DNA of 64,000 bases from assembly GCA_022799355.1 (NCBI GenBank), contig JAAWOG010000005.1, positions 1-64,000 of the forward strand. The letters run 5' to 3'. Under the pieces are notes generated by a model that saw nothing but the letters and a program-made list of their open reading frames with translations, did no database searches and was not told where the DNA came from. Position numbers and translations under genes: made by a program. Of the stretch, positions 52,188-61,268 are shown piece after piece. Within the stretch, counting starts at the first letter, position 1; each line of letters opens with the position of its first letter. The DNA is from Lachnospiraceae bacterium. Its GTDB lineage: Bacteria; Bacillota; Clostridia; Lachnospirales; Lachnospiraceae.

Positions 52188-53624
52188 TTGGCACAGGAGC
52201 AGCACTCCAACATCAGAAAATATCATAAACCCCTGAACGTCAATATCGGCATGATTATTTTCGGTGTGATGTTCATTTATATCATTATCTGTATTATCAT
52301 GTACCTGCAGACGGAACATTTAAGCGGTTATGAAGTGAAAACAGGTGCTCTTTCCGTCAATAACGTTTACAGAGGGATTGCACTCAGGGAGGAGACGCTT
52401 TATGAATCCATCGACGCAGGGTATGTGTATTATTTTGCGCCGGAAGGGACACATGTGGCATGCGGCGATCTGGTGTATGCGGTGGATTCCTCCAGCAAGC
52501 TGGCGGAGCTGATGAATGAAACGACGGATGAGGAAACGCTGACCAATGCGGATTATAACAGCCTGAAGGCAAAGATTGTAAATTACCGCAGCACTTTCGA
52601 TGAGACGGCGTTTTCCACCGTCTATGACTTTAAATATGACCTCCAGGGAGAAGTCGCGAAACTCAGCAATCAGGCGGTGCTCAGCGCCATGGATGAGATG
52701 GCGGGCACATCCGGCATCAGCAAATGTTACGCGGACCGGGCAGGCGCCGTGGTTTTTTCCAGCGACGGCTTTGAGGATGTGAAACCCGCGGATATCACAC
52801 TGGAGAGTTTTAACGAGGAAAATTATACCAAAAACCAGTTCCTCGCCGCGAACCGGTTCGGAAAAAATGATACGGTCTATAAGCTTGTGACAAAGGAAGA
52901 CTGGGAAGTCGTGATCCGGATCGATTCCGAAGAGCGGGTACAGGAGCTGGTGGAAGAAGAATACGTAAAGGTTAAGTTTATGGAAGACCAGTATGAAACC
53001 TGGGGAAAGGTAACGGTTTACGGAAAAGACGAGAAAGAAGGCATTACCTTCGTCGGCCTTTCGTTTACGACTTCCATGATCAATTATATCAAGGACCGGT
53101 TCGTGGATGTGGAACTGATCCTGGAGGAGGATACGGGGCTGAAAATTCCCAATTCGGCCATTGCCCAGCGAAATTTCTTTCTGATTGATGAAGAGTATAT
53201 CGTGGAACACGGAAGCGATAAAAAGCAGGGCGTTATGCGGCAGACCTTTACGGAGGACAATGAAATCACATCGGAATTTGTGGAGACGCCGATCTACAAT
53301 GTGGATGAAAAAGAGGGGATCTATTATGTGGATGAAAGTGTGCTGAAAGTGGGAGATGTGCTCTATCAGGAGGACTCAACCGAAACGCTGACCGTGAGCA
53401 AGCAGGCATCTTTAACGGGTGTCTATAATATCAACAAGGGATATGCGGATTTTAAGCGAATCATCGTACTGTATGACAATGATGAATATTCTATTGTGGA
53501 ATCCAACACAAAGTACGGGCTCAGGCCCTATGACTATATTGCGCTGGATGCCTCCACCGTGACGGCGGATCAGTTTGTGCATGAGAAGAAGCTGGAGACA
53601 AAATCGGAAGAGGAAGAGGAGTAG
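52188..53624 (+). CDS. HlyD-like periplasmic-adaptor-type membrane protein
   Basis: 478 residues from the TTG at 52188 (CGGAGG upstream); the ATG at 52167 has no site. One N-terminal helix (IIFGVMFIYIIICIIMYLQ) then a mostly beta structure with lipoyl/HlyD-like strands: NVYRGIALREETLYESIDAGYVYYFAPEGTHVACGDLVYAVDSSS and, near the end, GLKIPNSAIAQRNFFLIDEEYIV. HlyD-type adaptors bridge membrane transporters to the exterior, but no transporter neighbour is present. Located before yggS-sepF, where its role may lie in the cell envelope. Confidence 0.6.
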   Translation: MAQEQHSNIRKYHKPLNVNIGMIIFGVMFIYIIICIIMYLQTEHLSGYEVKTGALSVNNVYRGIALREETLYESIDAGYVYYFAPEGTHVACGDLVYAVDSSSKLAELMNETTDEETLTNADYNSLKAKIVNYRSTFDETAFSTVYDFKYDLQGEVAKLSNQAVLSAMDEMAGTSGISKCYADRAGAVVFSSDGFEDVKPADITLESFNEENYTKNQFLAANRFGKNDTVYKLVTKEDWEVVIRIDSEERVQELVEEEYVKVKFMEDQYETWGKVTVYGKDEKEGITFVGLSFTTSMINYIKDRFVDVELILEEDTGLKIPNSAIAQRNFFLIDEEYIVEHGSDKKQGVMRQTFTEDNEITSEFVETPIYNVDEKEGIYYVDESVLKVGDVLYQEDSTETLTVSKQASLTGVYNINKGYADFKRIIVLYDNDEYSIVESNTKYGLRPYDYIALDASTVTADQFVHEKKLETKSEEEEE

Positions 53625-53638
53625 TAAGGAAGAAAATT

Positions 53639-54319
53639 ATGATCAAAGAAAATTTGGATATGGTGCAAAATCATATTGCATCGGCGGCATCAAAAGCCGG
53701 CAGAAAAGCGGAGGAAGTCACACTGATCGCAGTCAGTAAGACGAAGCCCGTCTCCATGATAGAGGAGGCTTATGCCTGCGGCTGCCGGGATTTCGGAGAG
53801 AATAAGGTACAGGAACTCTGTGAAAAGTATGAGGTACTGCCGAAGGATATCCGTTGGCATCTGATAGGGCATCTGCAGCGCAATAAAGTAAAATATGTGG
53901 TGGATAAGGCTTATCTGATCCACAGTGTGGATTCTCTGAGGCTGGCGGAGGAGATTCGGAAGGAAGCCGAAAAAAAGCAGGTCCATGTCAATATTTTAAT
54001 TGAAGTAAATATGGCGGGAGAAGAGAGCAAGTTCGGCGTATCGCCGGATGAGGTGGAAAATCTGGTGCGGGAAGTGGCTAAATTCCCCAATATACATATC
54101 CAGGGACTGATGACCATAGCGCCGGTTGTCGAAAAACCGGAAGATAACGCAGTTCACTTTGCTAACTTAAGACAATTATCTGTTGACATAACGAAGAAAA
54201 ACATTGATAATGTTAATATGAATGTTCTATCCATGGGGATGACCGGTGATTATGAACAGGCCGTGAAAGACGGCGCCACCTGCGTCAGAGTGGGAACCGG
54301 CATCTTTGGGGAACGATAA
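53639..54319 (+). CDS. YggS-family PLP-binding protein
   Basis: 226 residues. The PLP Lys is in VTLIAVSKTKPVSMIEEAY; DFGENKVQELCEKY, WHLIGHLQRNKVKYVV and SMGMTGDYEQAVKDGATCVRVGTGIFGER are all typical. YggS/PLPBP maintains PLP homeostasis. It is conserved next to sepF (ylmE-ylmF in Bacillus). TAAGGAAG precedes the ATG. Confidence 0.95.
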   Translation: MIKENLDMVQNHIASAASKAGRKAEEVTLIAVSKTKPVSMIEEAYACGCRDFGENKVQELCEKYEVLPKDIRWHLIGHLQRNKVKYVVDKAYLIHSVDSLRLAEEIRKEAEKKQVHVNILIEVNMAGEESKFGVSPDEVENLVREVAKFPNIHIQGLMTIAPVVEKPEDNAVHFANLRQLSVDITKKNIDNVNMNVLSMGMTGDYEQAVKDGATCVRVGTGIFGER

Positions 54320-54336
54320 GGAGAGAGTGTGATTTA

Positions 54337-54843
54337 ATGGGAGTTATGGACAAGTTTTTAAATTATATGAAACTGAATGATGAGGACGATGGCGAGTATT
54401 ATGACGATGATTATTATGATGACGATGACGAGATAGCGGAACCTGCCCCCCGCAGAAGCAGGCCTACGCTGGTAAAGTCCGATCCTGAACCGGAAGAAGA
54501 AAAACCGGTGAAAAAGACGGTGCCGAAGATTACGCCTATGAAGCAGTCCAGGAAAGTCGGTGTCGGCGGTATGGAAGTCTGTGTGATCAAACCGACCTCC
54601 GTGGAGGACGGCAGGGAGATTACGGAAACCCTCCTCGCAAACAGAACCGTAGTCCTGAATCTGGAAGGACTGGATATGGAAATTGCCCAGCGGATCATAG
54701 ATTTTACAAGCGGTTCCTGTTTCGCGATCAGCGGTAATCTGCAGAAAATCTCCCATTACATCTTTATCATCACGCCGCCAAGCGTGGACATCTCCGGAGA
54801 TTTTCAGGAAATCATGGGCTCCGCGTTAGATATGCCTATCTGA
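54337..54843 (+). CDS. sepF: Cell division protein SepF
   Basis: 168 residues. SepF anchors FtsZ to the membrane and helps septum assembly. N-terminal membrane-binding helix GVMDKFLNYMKL, a strongly acidic Asp/Tyr-rich linker (EYYDDDYYDDDDE) and the conserved C-terminal domain VCVIKPTSVEDGREITETLLANRTVVLNLEG and DFTSGSCFAISG. GGAGAGAG upstream. It starts 17 bases after yggS and ends before a good terminator. Confidence 0.95.
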   Translation: MGVMDKFLNYMKLNDEDDGEYYDDDYYDDDDEIAEPAPRRSRPTLVKSDPEPEEEKPVKKTVPKITPMKQSRKVGVGGMEVCVIKPTSVEDGREITETLLANRTVVLNLEGLDMEIAQRIIDFTSGSCFAISGNLQKISHYIFIITPPSVDISGDFQEIMGSALDMPI

Positions 54844-54892
54844 TTATCATATATATAATATATATTATACATAATATACAGGAATGTATCAG

Positions 54893-54938
54893 ACATCCTG
54901 CAAGATACGAAATATTTTCGGATTGCAGGATGTTTTTT
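54893..54938 (+). terminator. Rho-independent terminator after sepF
   Basis: Perfect 11-bp stem ACATCCTGCAA / TTGCAGGATGT, then TTTTTT. The 50 bases before it are unusually AT-only and partly palindromic (ATATATAATATAT). Confidence 0.9.
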
Positions 54939-55001
54939 GGGATTATAAGCCTGTAAATACATAAAGAAATAATACCACCTGAATATGGAGGATCAGTCAT
55001 C

Positions 55002-56153
55002 ATGGAATCTACAAAAGAACAAAATTTTGGCCGCCTGTCCGTTTCTTTTCAGAAGAAGCCCTGCTACGATATTGTATTTGAGCATTCTTTTGATCATCTG
55101 CCGGAGGAACTGCAAAAACTGTTTCCGGAGGAGATGGGGGAGAGCCTGCTGAAAAAGAGGAATCTCTGCGTGATTACGGACAGTAATGTGGATAGGCTTT
55201 TCGGAAACGAAATTAAAAATCTGCTGCAGGGAATTTGCAGGGAGCTTTCTTTTTATGTGTTTTCGGCGGGGGAAGAGCACAAGACACTCGACACCGTGTC
55301 GGATATCTATCGGTTTTTGATAGAGAAGAAGATTACGAGAAAGGATATGCTGATCGCTCTCGGGGGAGGCGTAGTCGGAGATATCACGGGCTTTGCGGCA
55401 GCTTCTTTCCTGCGGGGAATTGATTTTGTACAGATTCCGACGACACTGCTCTCCCAGGTGGACAGTTCCATCGGCGGAAAGACCGGTGTGGATTTTGAGC
55501 AGTATAAAAATATGGTGGGGGCTTTCCATATGCCCCGCCTTGTGTATACGAATGTCTCGGTGCTGAAAGAACTCGATGAAAGGCAGTTTGCCTCCGGTTT
55601 TGCGGAAGTGATGAAGCACGGGCTGATCAGGGACCGGAAATATTATGAGTGGCTTCTGGAAAATATCTATGAGATCGATGACAGGGAGCCGGATGTTTTA
55701 CAGGAGATGGTCTGCAGAAGCTGTATGATCAAAAAAAAGGTGGTGGAGAAAGATCCCATGGAACAGGGGGAGCGGGCGCTGCTCAACTTCGGCCATACGA
55801 TCGGACACGGCATCGAGAAGGCAAGCAGTTTTACGCTGCTGCACGGGGAGTGCGTAGCCCTCGGGTGTATCGCCGCCGCCAATATCTCTTACAGGCATGG
55901 GCTGATCGGTGAGGATGAATATCTGGAAATCCGGGATATGTTTGTGCCGTTCCACCTGCCTATCGCGCTCAGGGAAATCTCCTTTACGGCTAAGGAAGTG
56001 GTGGAAAATACAAAGTCCGATAAGAAAAACGCATCCGGGACGCTCCGTTTTATTCTGCTGCAGAAACTCGGCAGGGCGGTTATCGATGAGACGGTGACGG
56101 AAGAAGAACTGCTTGAGGCAGTGGAGGATTTGATCATTCATGAAGAAGCGTAA
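55002..56153 (+). CDS. aroB: 3-dehydroquinate synthase
   Basis: 383 residues. AroB converts DAHP to 3-dehydroquinate, the second step of the shikimate pathway. NAD loop and active site: ALGGGVVGDITGFAAASFLRG, PTTLLSQVDSSIGGKTGVD, and zinc ligands in NFGHTIGHGIEKAS and LLHGECVALG. It is the only shikimate gene here and sits before lspA, whose start it overlaps by 14 bases. GGAGG precedes the ATG. Confidence 0.95.
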   Translation: MESTKEQNFGRLSVSFQKKPCYDIVFEHSFDHLPEELQKLFPEEMGESLLKKRNLCVITDSNVDRLFGNEIKNLLQGICRELSFYVFSAGEEHKTLDTVSDIYRFLIEKKITRKDMLIALGGGVVGDITGFAAASFLRGIDFVQIPTTLLSQVDSSIGGKTGVDFEQYKNMVGAFHMPRLVYTNVSVLKELDERQFASGFAEVMKHGLIRDRKYYEWLLENIYEIDDREPDVLQEMVCRSCMIKKKVVEKDPMEQGERALLNFGHTIGHGIEKASSFTLLHGECVALGCIAAANISYRHGLIGEDEYLEIRDMFVPFHLPIALREISFTAKEVVENTKSDKKNASGTLRFILLQKLGRAVIDETVTEEELLEAVEDLIIHEEA

Positions 56154-56679
56154 GATGATATTACTTGCCATTGACTTTCTGGCTATGGTTTTTTTGATCT
56201 GGTTTGACCAGTTTACCAAAAATACGGCGGTGCTTTATTTAAAGGGAAAGCCGGATATTCCGCTTCTTAAGGATGTCCTTGTTTTGCAGTATCTCGAAAA
56301 CAGGGGGGCGGCGTTCGGTATGCTGCAGAATCAGAAGCTGTTTTTTCTGTTCACGGAGACAGTGATTTTGCTGGTGATCGGCTTTGTGATGCTCCGGCTT
56401 CCCGCCGATAAAAAATACAATCTGATGCATGGTATGATCGTGCTTGTGGCAAGCGGCGCGGTGGGCAATATGATCGACCGGGTGGTGCAGGATTACGTGG
56501 TGGATTTTATCTATTTTGTACTGATTGATTTCCCGATTTTTAACGTGGCGGATATCTATGTGACCTGTGCTTCTGCCATGTTTGTGTTTGCCGTCCTGTT
56601 CTATTATAAGGAGGAGGATTTTGCCTTTCTCAGCGTAAAGCGGAAAGAACAAAAGACGCCCGGGGGCGGGAAAGAATGA
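56140..56679 (+). CDS. lspA: Lipoprotein signal peptidase II
   Basis: 179 residues, four membrane helices. LspA cuts prolipoproteins before the lipidated Cys. The catalytic Asp residues are in NMIDRVVQDYVVDFI and FNVADIYVT; FDQFTKN and ENRGAAFGML are also conserved. Overlaps aroB by 14 bases, and rluD-type gene follows 15 bases on. Several lipoproteins in this window (DUF3160, DD-carboxypeptidase) would be its substrates. Confidence 0.97.
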   Translation: MKKRKMILLAIDFLAMVFLIWFDQFTKNTAVLYLKGKPDIPLLKDVLVLQYLENRGAAFGMLQNQKLFFLFTETVILLVIGFVMLRLPADKKYNLMHGMIVLVASGAVGNMIDRVVQDYVVDFIYFVLIDFPIFNVADIYVTCASAMFVFAVLFYYKEEDFAFLSVKRKEQKTPGGGKE

Positions 56680-56694
56680 AAAGGTAACCGAACT

Positions 56695-57609
56695 ATGGAT
56701 GAATTTAAATTTGAGGTAACAGAGAGCGAAAGCGGGGAGCGGATCGATAAGTTTATCACAGGCTGTATCGATTCCCTCACCCGTTCTTTTATTCAGAAGA
56801 TGATCGCCAGGGAGAGATGCTTTGTCAACGGGAAGGCGGTGAAGGCAAGCTATCGGGTGAAGGAGGATGATGTGGTGTCCTTCTCCCTGCCGGAGAGCGC
56901 GGAGCCGGATATCAGGGCGGAAGATATCCCGCTGGATATCCTGTACGAAGATGAGGATGTACTGGTTGTGAATAAGCCGAAACATATGGTGGTACATCCC
57001 GCTCCCGGACATTACGGCGGTACTCTGGTCAATGCGGTGATGTATCATTGCAGGGGGAGCCTTTCCGGCATCAACGGCGTAATGCGCCCCGGAATCGTGC
57101 ACCGCATCGACAAGGACACTTCCGGCTCACTGATCATCTGTAAAAACGACATGGCACATAACAGTATTGCCGCACAGCTAAAGGAACATTCCGTCAATCG
57201 CATTTACCATGCCATTGTCCATGGCGTGATAAAGGAAGAGGAGCTTACGATAGACGCCCCCTTGGGGAGGCATCCGAAGGATCGTATGAAAATGGCGGTG
57301 GTGCCGGACGGCAAAAGGGCGGTTACCCATGTAAGCGTGCTCCGGCGTTTTGGAAAATTCACTTATGTGGCATGTCGCTTAGAGACCGGCAGGACGCACC
57401 AGATCCGGGTGCATATGGCACATATCGGGCATCCCATCTTAGGGGATGAGGTATACGCGCCGGGCAGAAAGAGTTCCGTCACGTGCCGGGAAGGACAGAT
57501 TCTGCATGCAAAGACCATCGGTTTTATCCATCCCGGCAGCGGAAAATATATTGAATTTGAGGCGCCTCTGCCGGATGAATTCAGACATCTTCTTGATATT
57601 CTCGTGTAG
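56695..57609 (+). CDS. RluD-family 23S rRNA/tRNA pseudouridine synthase
   Basis: 304 residues. N-terminal S4 RNA-binding domain (ERIDKFITGCIDSLTRSFIQKMIARERCFVNGK), then the catalytic domain with VVNKPKHMVVHPAP and HRIDKDTSGSLIICK, the Asp of which is catalytic. RluA/RluD-type enzymes isomerise uridines in rRNA. Order lspA-rluD is conserved in Firmicutes (ylyB). Start codon ATG after AAGGTAACC. A terminator follows. Confidence 0.93.
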   Translation: MDEFKFEVTESESGERIDKFITGCIDSLTRSFIQKMIARERCFVNGKAVKASYRVKEDDVVSFSLPESAEPDIRAEDIPLDILYEDEDVLVVNKPKHMVVHPAPGHYGGTLVNAVMYHCRGSLSGINGVMRPGIVHRIDKDTSGSLIICKNDMAHNSIAAQLKEHSVNRIYHAIVHGVIKEEELTIDAPLGRHPKDRMKMAVVPDGKRAVTHVSVLRRFGKFTYVACRLETGRTHQIRVHMAHIGHPILGDEVYAPGRKSSVTCREGQILHAKTIGFIHPGSGKYIEFEAPLPDEFRHLLDILV

Positions 57610-57656
57610 ATTCTGCATATTTATTCATGAAAAAACAGGAAAGACCGGATTTATAA

Positions 57657-57686
57657 GAAAAAATGCAATTCCATTGCATTTTTTTG
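57657..57686 (+). terminator. Rho-independent terminator after the pseudouridine synthase
   Basis: AAAAAATGCAA-TTCCA-TTGCATTTTTTT, a perfect stem and a long T-run on the plus strand. Confidence 0.85.
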
Positions 57687-57717
57687 TTGAATTTTTCGAT
57701 TTAGTGTGCTAAATTAA

Positions 57718-57746
57718 TTACAGTGTTTTTTTAGAAAGTTTATAAT
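57718..57746 (+). promoter_or_regulatory. Weak predicted promoter for the gene at 57787
   Basis: A perfect -10 TATAAT (57741-57746) has only TTACAG 17 bases upstream. The leader to the ATG is 40 bases. Confidence 0.35.
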
Positions 57747-57786
57747 TATTTAATATCATACGGGATACAACGGGGTGACAACAAAG

Positions 57787-58389
57787 ATGCATTCGGCTGA
57801 TTATTTAAACAGGCTGCTCCTTCGCTATTCCGGCACCTTTGATATTTATCAGCCGTATACGATACTGGAGAGGGAATATCCGGCGTACGGTTACTTCTTT
57901 TCGCATGTGGAGAAGTATGTGCTTGTCAGAGCGGCGAATATGTGGTCCGCAGACAGTTATGAACATATTCTGTTTTCCACCCGGGAAGAGCTGACCATGG
58001 CGGATCTTGAGGAATACGGACGTGCCGTGAAGGAATATATTGAACCGAAACTGGTTTTAAAGGGGGAAAAGCTTCCTGATCCAAACCATATGTATTCCTA
58101 TATTACCATAGCCGTGGCGGCAGATCGGGCTCTGTCTCCGGAAGTCAGAAAAGCCGTGAAAAAGTTTCGGTTTGAAAAAAGTTATATGCACAGCATCCGG
58201 GGATATTCCCAGGCGCGGATTGCAGTCGCCTCCATGGAAGATGAAAGTGTCACGCTGAACAGGGCGGGACGGACGCTGAAAAAGCTGTATGAAAGCGTTT
58301 TTGAAGAAGTAAGGAACGGGAAACCAGGGTACAGGGAGGCGCTGAAAGAACAGGGGATTGAGAGTTTTAAACAGCAGGTTCCCGATTGA
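57787..58389 (+). CDS. Soluble protein of unknown function upstream of cstA
   Basis: 200 residues from the ATG at 57787 with GGGGTGA nine bases upstream; the GTG at 57775 is an alternative. No signal peptide. Regular alpha/beta sequence: FDIYQPYTILEREYPAYGYFFSHVEKYVLVRAANMWSAD, then the acidic EEYGRAVKEYIEPKLVLKG and a C-terminal helix LNRAGRTLKKLYESVFEEV. No domain was recognised. It forms a single-gene unit between a terminator and cstA. Confidence 0.65.
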   Translation: MHSADYLNRLLLRYSGTFDIYQPYTILEREYPAYGYFFSHVEKYVLVRAANMWSADSYEHILFSTREELTMADLEEYGRAVKEYIEPKLVLKGEKLPDPNHMYSYITIAVAADRALSPEVRKAVKKFRFEKSYMHSIRGYSQARIAVASMEDESVTLNRAGRTLKKLYESVFEEVRNGKPGYREALKEQGIESFKQQVPD

Positions 58390-58457
58390 CTTCGCTTATG
58401 TTGATGCCGGAAACGGCGTTTATATAAGGCTCTATAAACACTAAAGAGGAGTAGCAC

Positions 58458-58484
58458 ATGGTCTGCGGATACCGCACTCCATAA
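58458..58484 (+). CDS. Possible 8-residue leader peptide before cstA
   Basis: ATG GTC TGC GGA TAC CGC ACT CCA TAA encodes MVCGYRTP. A textbook GAGGAG sits six bases upstream (58446-58451). Inside it TGCGG-ATA-CCGCA can form a hairpin, and GGAGT of the site can pair with ACTCC at its end. It is followed 38 bases later by the cstA start. A regulatory leader is possible; too short to be sure. Confidence 0.35.
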   Translation: MVCGYRTP

Positions 58485-58522
58485 CACCGCTCCCCAAATA
58501 AAAATGATAGGAGGGATTTAGT

Positions 58523-60229
58523 GTGAGCGCATTATTATTAATTGTACTTGCCATCGTAATTTTCGTAGTTGCATATCTTACCTACGGTCGTTACCTGGCT
58601 AAAACATGGGGTATTGATCCCAGCAGAACCACGCCTGCCCATGAGATGGAAGACGGCGTAGATTATGTTCCGGCAAAAACCGCTGTCCTGATGGGGCATC
58701 ACTTTTCATCTATTGCCGGTGCAGGCCCTATCAACGGACCTATTCAGGCAGCATTTTTCGGCTGGGTACCCTGTTTTCTCTGGATCGTGATCGGCGGCAT
58801 TTTTTTCGGTGCGGTTCAGGATTTCAGTTCTATTTTTATATCCATTCGTCATAAGGGATTATCCCTGGGCGAGGTAATCGAGGAGAATATCGGCAAAAAG
58901 GCACGTGTGCTGTTCACCGTATTCGCATGGCTGGTACTTCTTCTGGTTATTGCGGCATTTGCCGATATCGTGGCAAATTCCTTTATCGGCGCAAGCCACG
59001 GCGGAAGTGCAAGCAACGGTTCCGTTGCAACGGCTTCCATCCTGTTTATTCCGCTTGCCATCGCATTCGGTTTCCTTGTATACAGGAAGAATGCACCGAT
59101 GCTGGTTGCTACCGTTCTCGGCGTCGTACTGCTGGCGGTATGTGTGGGACTTGGTCTGGCGTTCCCGATGGATCTGCCGAAGAATTTCTGGATCGCGTTC
59201 GTATTTGTTTACATCATGATCGCGTCCGTAGCTCCGGTATGGATTCTGCTGCAGCCCAGGGATTATTTAAGTTCTTTCCTGCTTTACTTTATGATGGCGG
59301 CGGCTGTGATCGGTATCGTCGGTGCAACGATCATCAATCCGGCATCCACAACCTTCCAAACACCTGCATTTACGGGATTTGCGGTAGGAGGAAGTTATCT
59401 GTTCCCGGTACTGTTTATCACAATCGCCTGCGGCGCCATCTCCGGTTTCCATTCACTGATCGGTTCCGGTACAACGTCCAAACAGCTTGACAATGAAAAG
59501 GACGCGCTGCTGGTAGGGTACGGTTCCATGCTGATTGAGTGTGTGCTGGCTGTGATCTCTCTGATCGCGATCGGAACGCTTTCCGCGAACGGTACACAGG
59601 CTGCGGTACAGGAAATGCTCGGTTTAGAAGCAATTTCTCCGACCGTTATCTTCGGTACGGCGATTGCCAACTTCTTTGAAGTAATGGGATTTTCCGCAAA
59701 TGCGGTGGCGGCAACAAAGACGATTATTATGCTGGCGGTTTCCTGTTTCTGCCTCACTTCTTTAGATACGGGCACAAGGCTTGGAAGATTTATGTTCCAG
59801 GAACTGTTCGCGACAAGCAAGAGCGGAGAGAAGAACATTCTGTCCAATATGTATGTGGCAACGGTGATCACCGCGATCTGCGGCTTTATCCTCTGCCTGG
59901 CAGGTTATCAGAAAGTATGGCCTCTGTTCGGCGCAGCGAACCAGCTCGTGGCTGTTCCCGCCTTCCTTGCGGCGGCTACTTACTTAAAGAAGATCGGCAA
60001 AAAGAATCAGATGCTGTATTTCCCGATCATCTTCATGTCCGCAGCCACACTCTGCTCGCTGATATTGTCCTTCAAAAACAATATCGTAGCTATCGCAGGA
60101 GGCGCAGAGGGTACGGCGCTGTTTACCTGCATCCTGCAGGATGTTATCATAGTTCCTCTTGTAATCCTGGCTGTTATTCTTATTGTTGAGGGTACACAGG
60201 TGCTGATGGGGAAGAAGAAAGCAGCTTAA
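58523..60229 (+). CDS. cstA: CstA-family carbon-starvation transporter
   Basis: 568 residues, GTG start with AGGAGGG upstream. About 15 membrane helices. Family signatures include TYGRYLAKTWGIDPSRTTPAHE, GHHFSSIAGAGPINGPIQAAFFGW, FSSIFISIRHKGLSLGEV and GFHSLIGSGTTSKQL. CstA proteins import peptides and pyruvate when carbon is short; the clostridial type is shorter than the 701-residue E. coli one. Codon usage is regular, suggesting good expression. Confidence 0.93.
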   Translation: MSALLLIVLAIVIFVVAYLTYGRYLAKTWGIDPSRTTPAHEMEDGVDYVPAKTAVLMGHHFSSIAGAGPINGPIQAAFFGWVPCFLWIVIGGIFFGAVQDFSSIFISIRHKGLSLGEVIEENIGKKARVLFTVFAWLVLLLVIAAFADIVANSFIGASHGGSASNGSVATASILFIPLAIAFGFLVYRKNAPMLVATVLGVVLLAVCVGLGLAFPMDLPKNFWIAFVFVYIMIASVAPVWILLQPRDYLSSFLLYFMMAAAVIGIVGATIINPASTTFQTPAFTGFAVGGSYLFPVLFITIACGAISGFHSLIGSGTTSKQLDNEKDALLVGYGSMLIECVLAVISLIAIGTLSANGTQAAVQEMLGLEAISPTVIFGTAIANFFEVMGFSANAVAATKTIIMLAVSCFCLTSLDTGTRLGRFMFQELFATSKSGEKNILSNMYVATVITAICGFILCLAGYQKVWPLFGAANQLVAVPAFLAAATYLKKIGKKNQMLYFPIIFMSAATLCSLILSFKNNIVAIAGGAEGTALFTCILQDVIIVPLVILAVILIVEGTQVLMGKKKAA

Positions 60230-60259
60230 CTACATATGACAGGTTATTGAAATAAGTCT

Positions 60260-60315
60260 GCCCGCCCGGATGAAACTGCTTATCATACAGGTAGTTTCTC
60301 CGGGCGGGCTTTCAT
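60260..60315. terminator. Bidirectional-looking hairpin between convergent genes
   Basis: GCCCGCCCGGA-TGAAACT, loop, AGTTTC-TCCGGGCGGGC. The 11-bp GC stem plus a 6-bp stem is followed by TTTC on the plus strand. On the minus strand the bases after it are less T-rich. Serves cstA; possibly also the metallophosphoesterase gene. Confidence 0.8.
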
Positions 60316-60366
60316 GTCATTTCGTTAAGCCATTTTATGTTCCTTCCGGCGTCAGGCAATGTGAAC
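60316..60366 (+). repeat. R2 dispersed repeat, copy 3
   Basis: GTCATTTCGTTAAGCCATTT, then TTATGTTCCTTCCGGC, ending GGCAATGTGAAC. Its first 20 bases match the copy at 37588-37656 (reverse) exactly; it lacks that copy's inner TCCGGCCGGA segment. Confidence 0.7.
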
Positions 60367-60380
60367 GAATATGATGTTAT

Positions 60381-61268
60381 TTATTTGTTTTCGCAAGGTG
60401 TTATCGTGACAATGACCAGTTCCGGGCGGTTAAAGATCCGCGGAACTTTTGTGCTCTCCCTGGCGAGCCCTCTGCTGACGATCATGGCGGTGTCGCCTGC
60501 CACGTAGATACCGCCCGCATATTTCGGAAACCATCCCTGATCCGGGGCGAATACGCCGTTGATAAACCCGGGCAGGCGCCATTGGCCGCCGTGGGCATGC
60601 CCCGCTAAAACCAGATCAAAGTCGTACTGCAGATACAGGCCGAACAACTCTGGCCTGTGCGAAAGAAGAAGCCGGTAGCTGTTTCGGTCCGCTTCGGAAC
60701 GGATGTGCTCAAGCTGTGTTTTCGTCTCAACGCCGTCACCGGTGTAAAGCACCGCATCCGGATCAGTGACGCCGCAGACCATAATCCGCTGCTCATTTAT
60801 CGTTATCTTATCAACGGAACCGTTTAGGACCGTTACGCCGTAAGAACGAAACATCTCCATCATATCGTCGATACGACCGCTCCAGTATTCGTGATTGCCC
60901 GTGACATAGTAACAGGGATAGCGGCCGGCAATTTCTCTTAAAAGATATTCCACATTATCATCCGGTATCACATCATCACAGATATCGCCGCCAAGAAGAA
61001 TTATGTCCGGCTGCTGATTGTCTATGGCGCGAATAAGCCGTTTTTCTTCTTTGCCGTAACGGCAGCCATGCAGGTCGGTGATCAGGGCAATCTTCAGAGG
61101 ATTTGTCACCCTGTCCGTCATAATCTCATAGCGCTTTACTTTAAGCCTGACATCAAAAGCTGCGGCAAAGAGCAGTATGACCATAAGAAAGAACAGGAGC
61201 TTTATCCGCTTTCGGCGGTTTAAACCGCATATTTTATGGATTGGATTGAATCTGATAATCGGTATCAC
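60381..61268 (-). CDS. Membrane-anchored metallophosphoesterase (YkuE/YaeI-like)
   Basis: 295 residues, GTG start at 61268 with AAGAAGG right next to it, so the exact start is uncertain. N-terminal anchor helix LLFFLMVILLFAAAFDV. Metallophosphoesterase motifs in order: LITDLHG, LLGGDIC, GNHEYW, LLSHRPEL and AGHAHGGQWRLP. YkuE-like enzymes hydrolyse UDP-linked or lipid-linked phosphates at the membrane; the precise target is unknown. It is transcribed toward cstA. Confidence 0.9.
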   Translation of the reverse strand: MIPIIRFNPIHKICGLNRRKRIKLLFFLMVILLFAAAFDVRLKVKRYEIMTDRVTNPLKIALITDLHGCRYGKEEKRLIRAIDNQQPDIILLGGDICDDVIPDDNVEYLLREIAGRYPCYYVTGNHEYWSGRIDDMMEMFRSYGVTVLNGSVDKITINEQRIMVCGVTDPDAVLYTGDGVETKTQLEHIRSEADRNSYRLLLSHRPELFGLYLQYDFDLVLAGHAHGGQWRLPGFINGVFAPDQGWFPKYAGGIYVAGDTAMIVSRGLARESTKVPRIFNRPELVIVTITPCENK

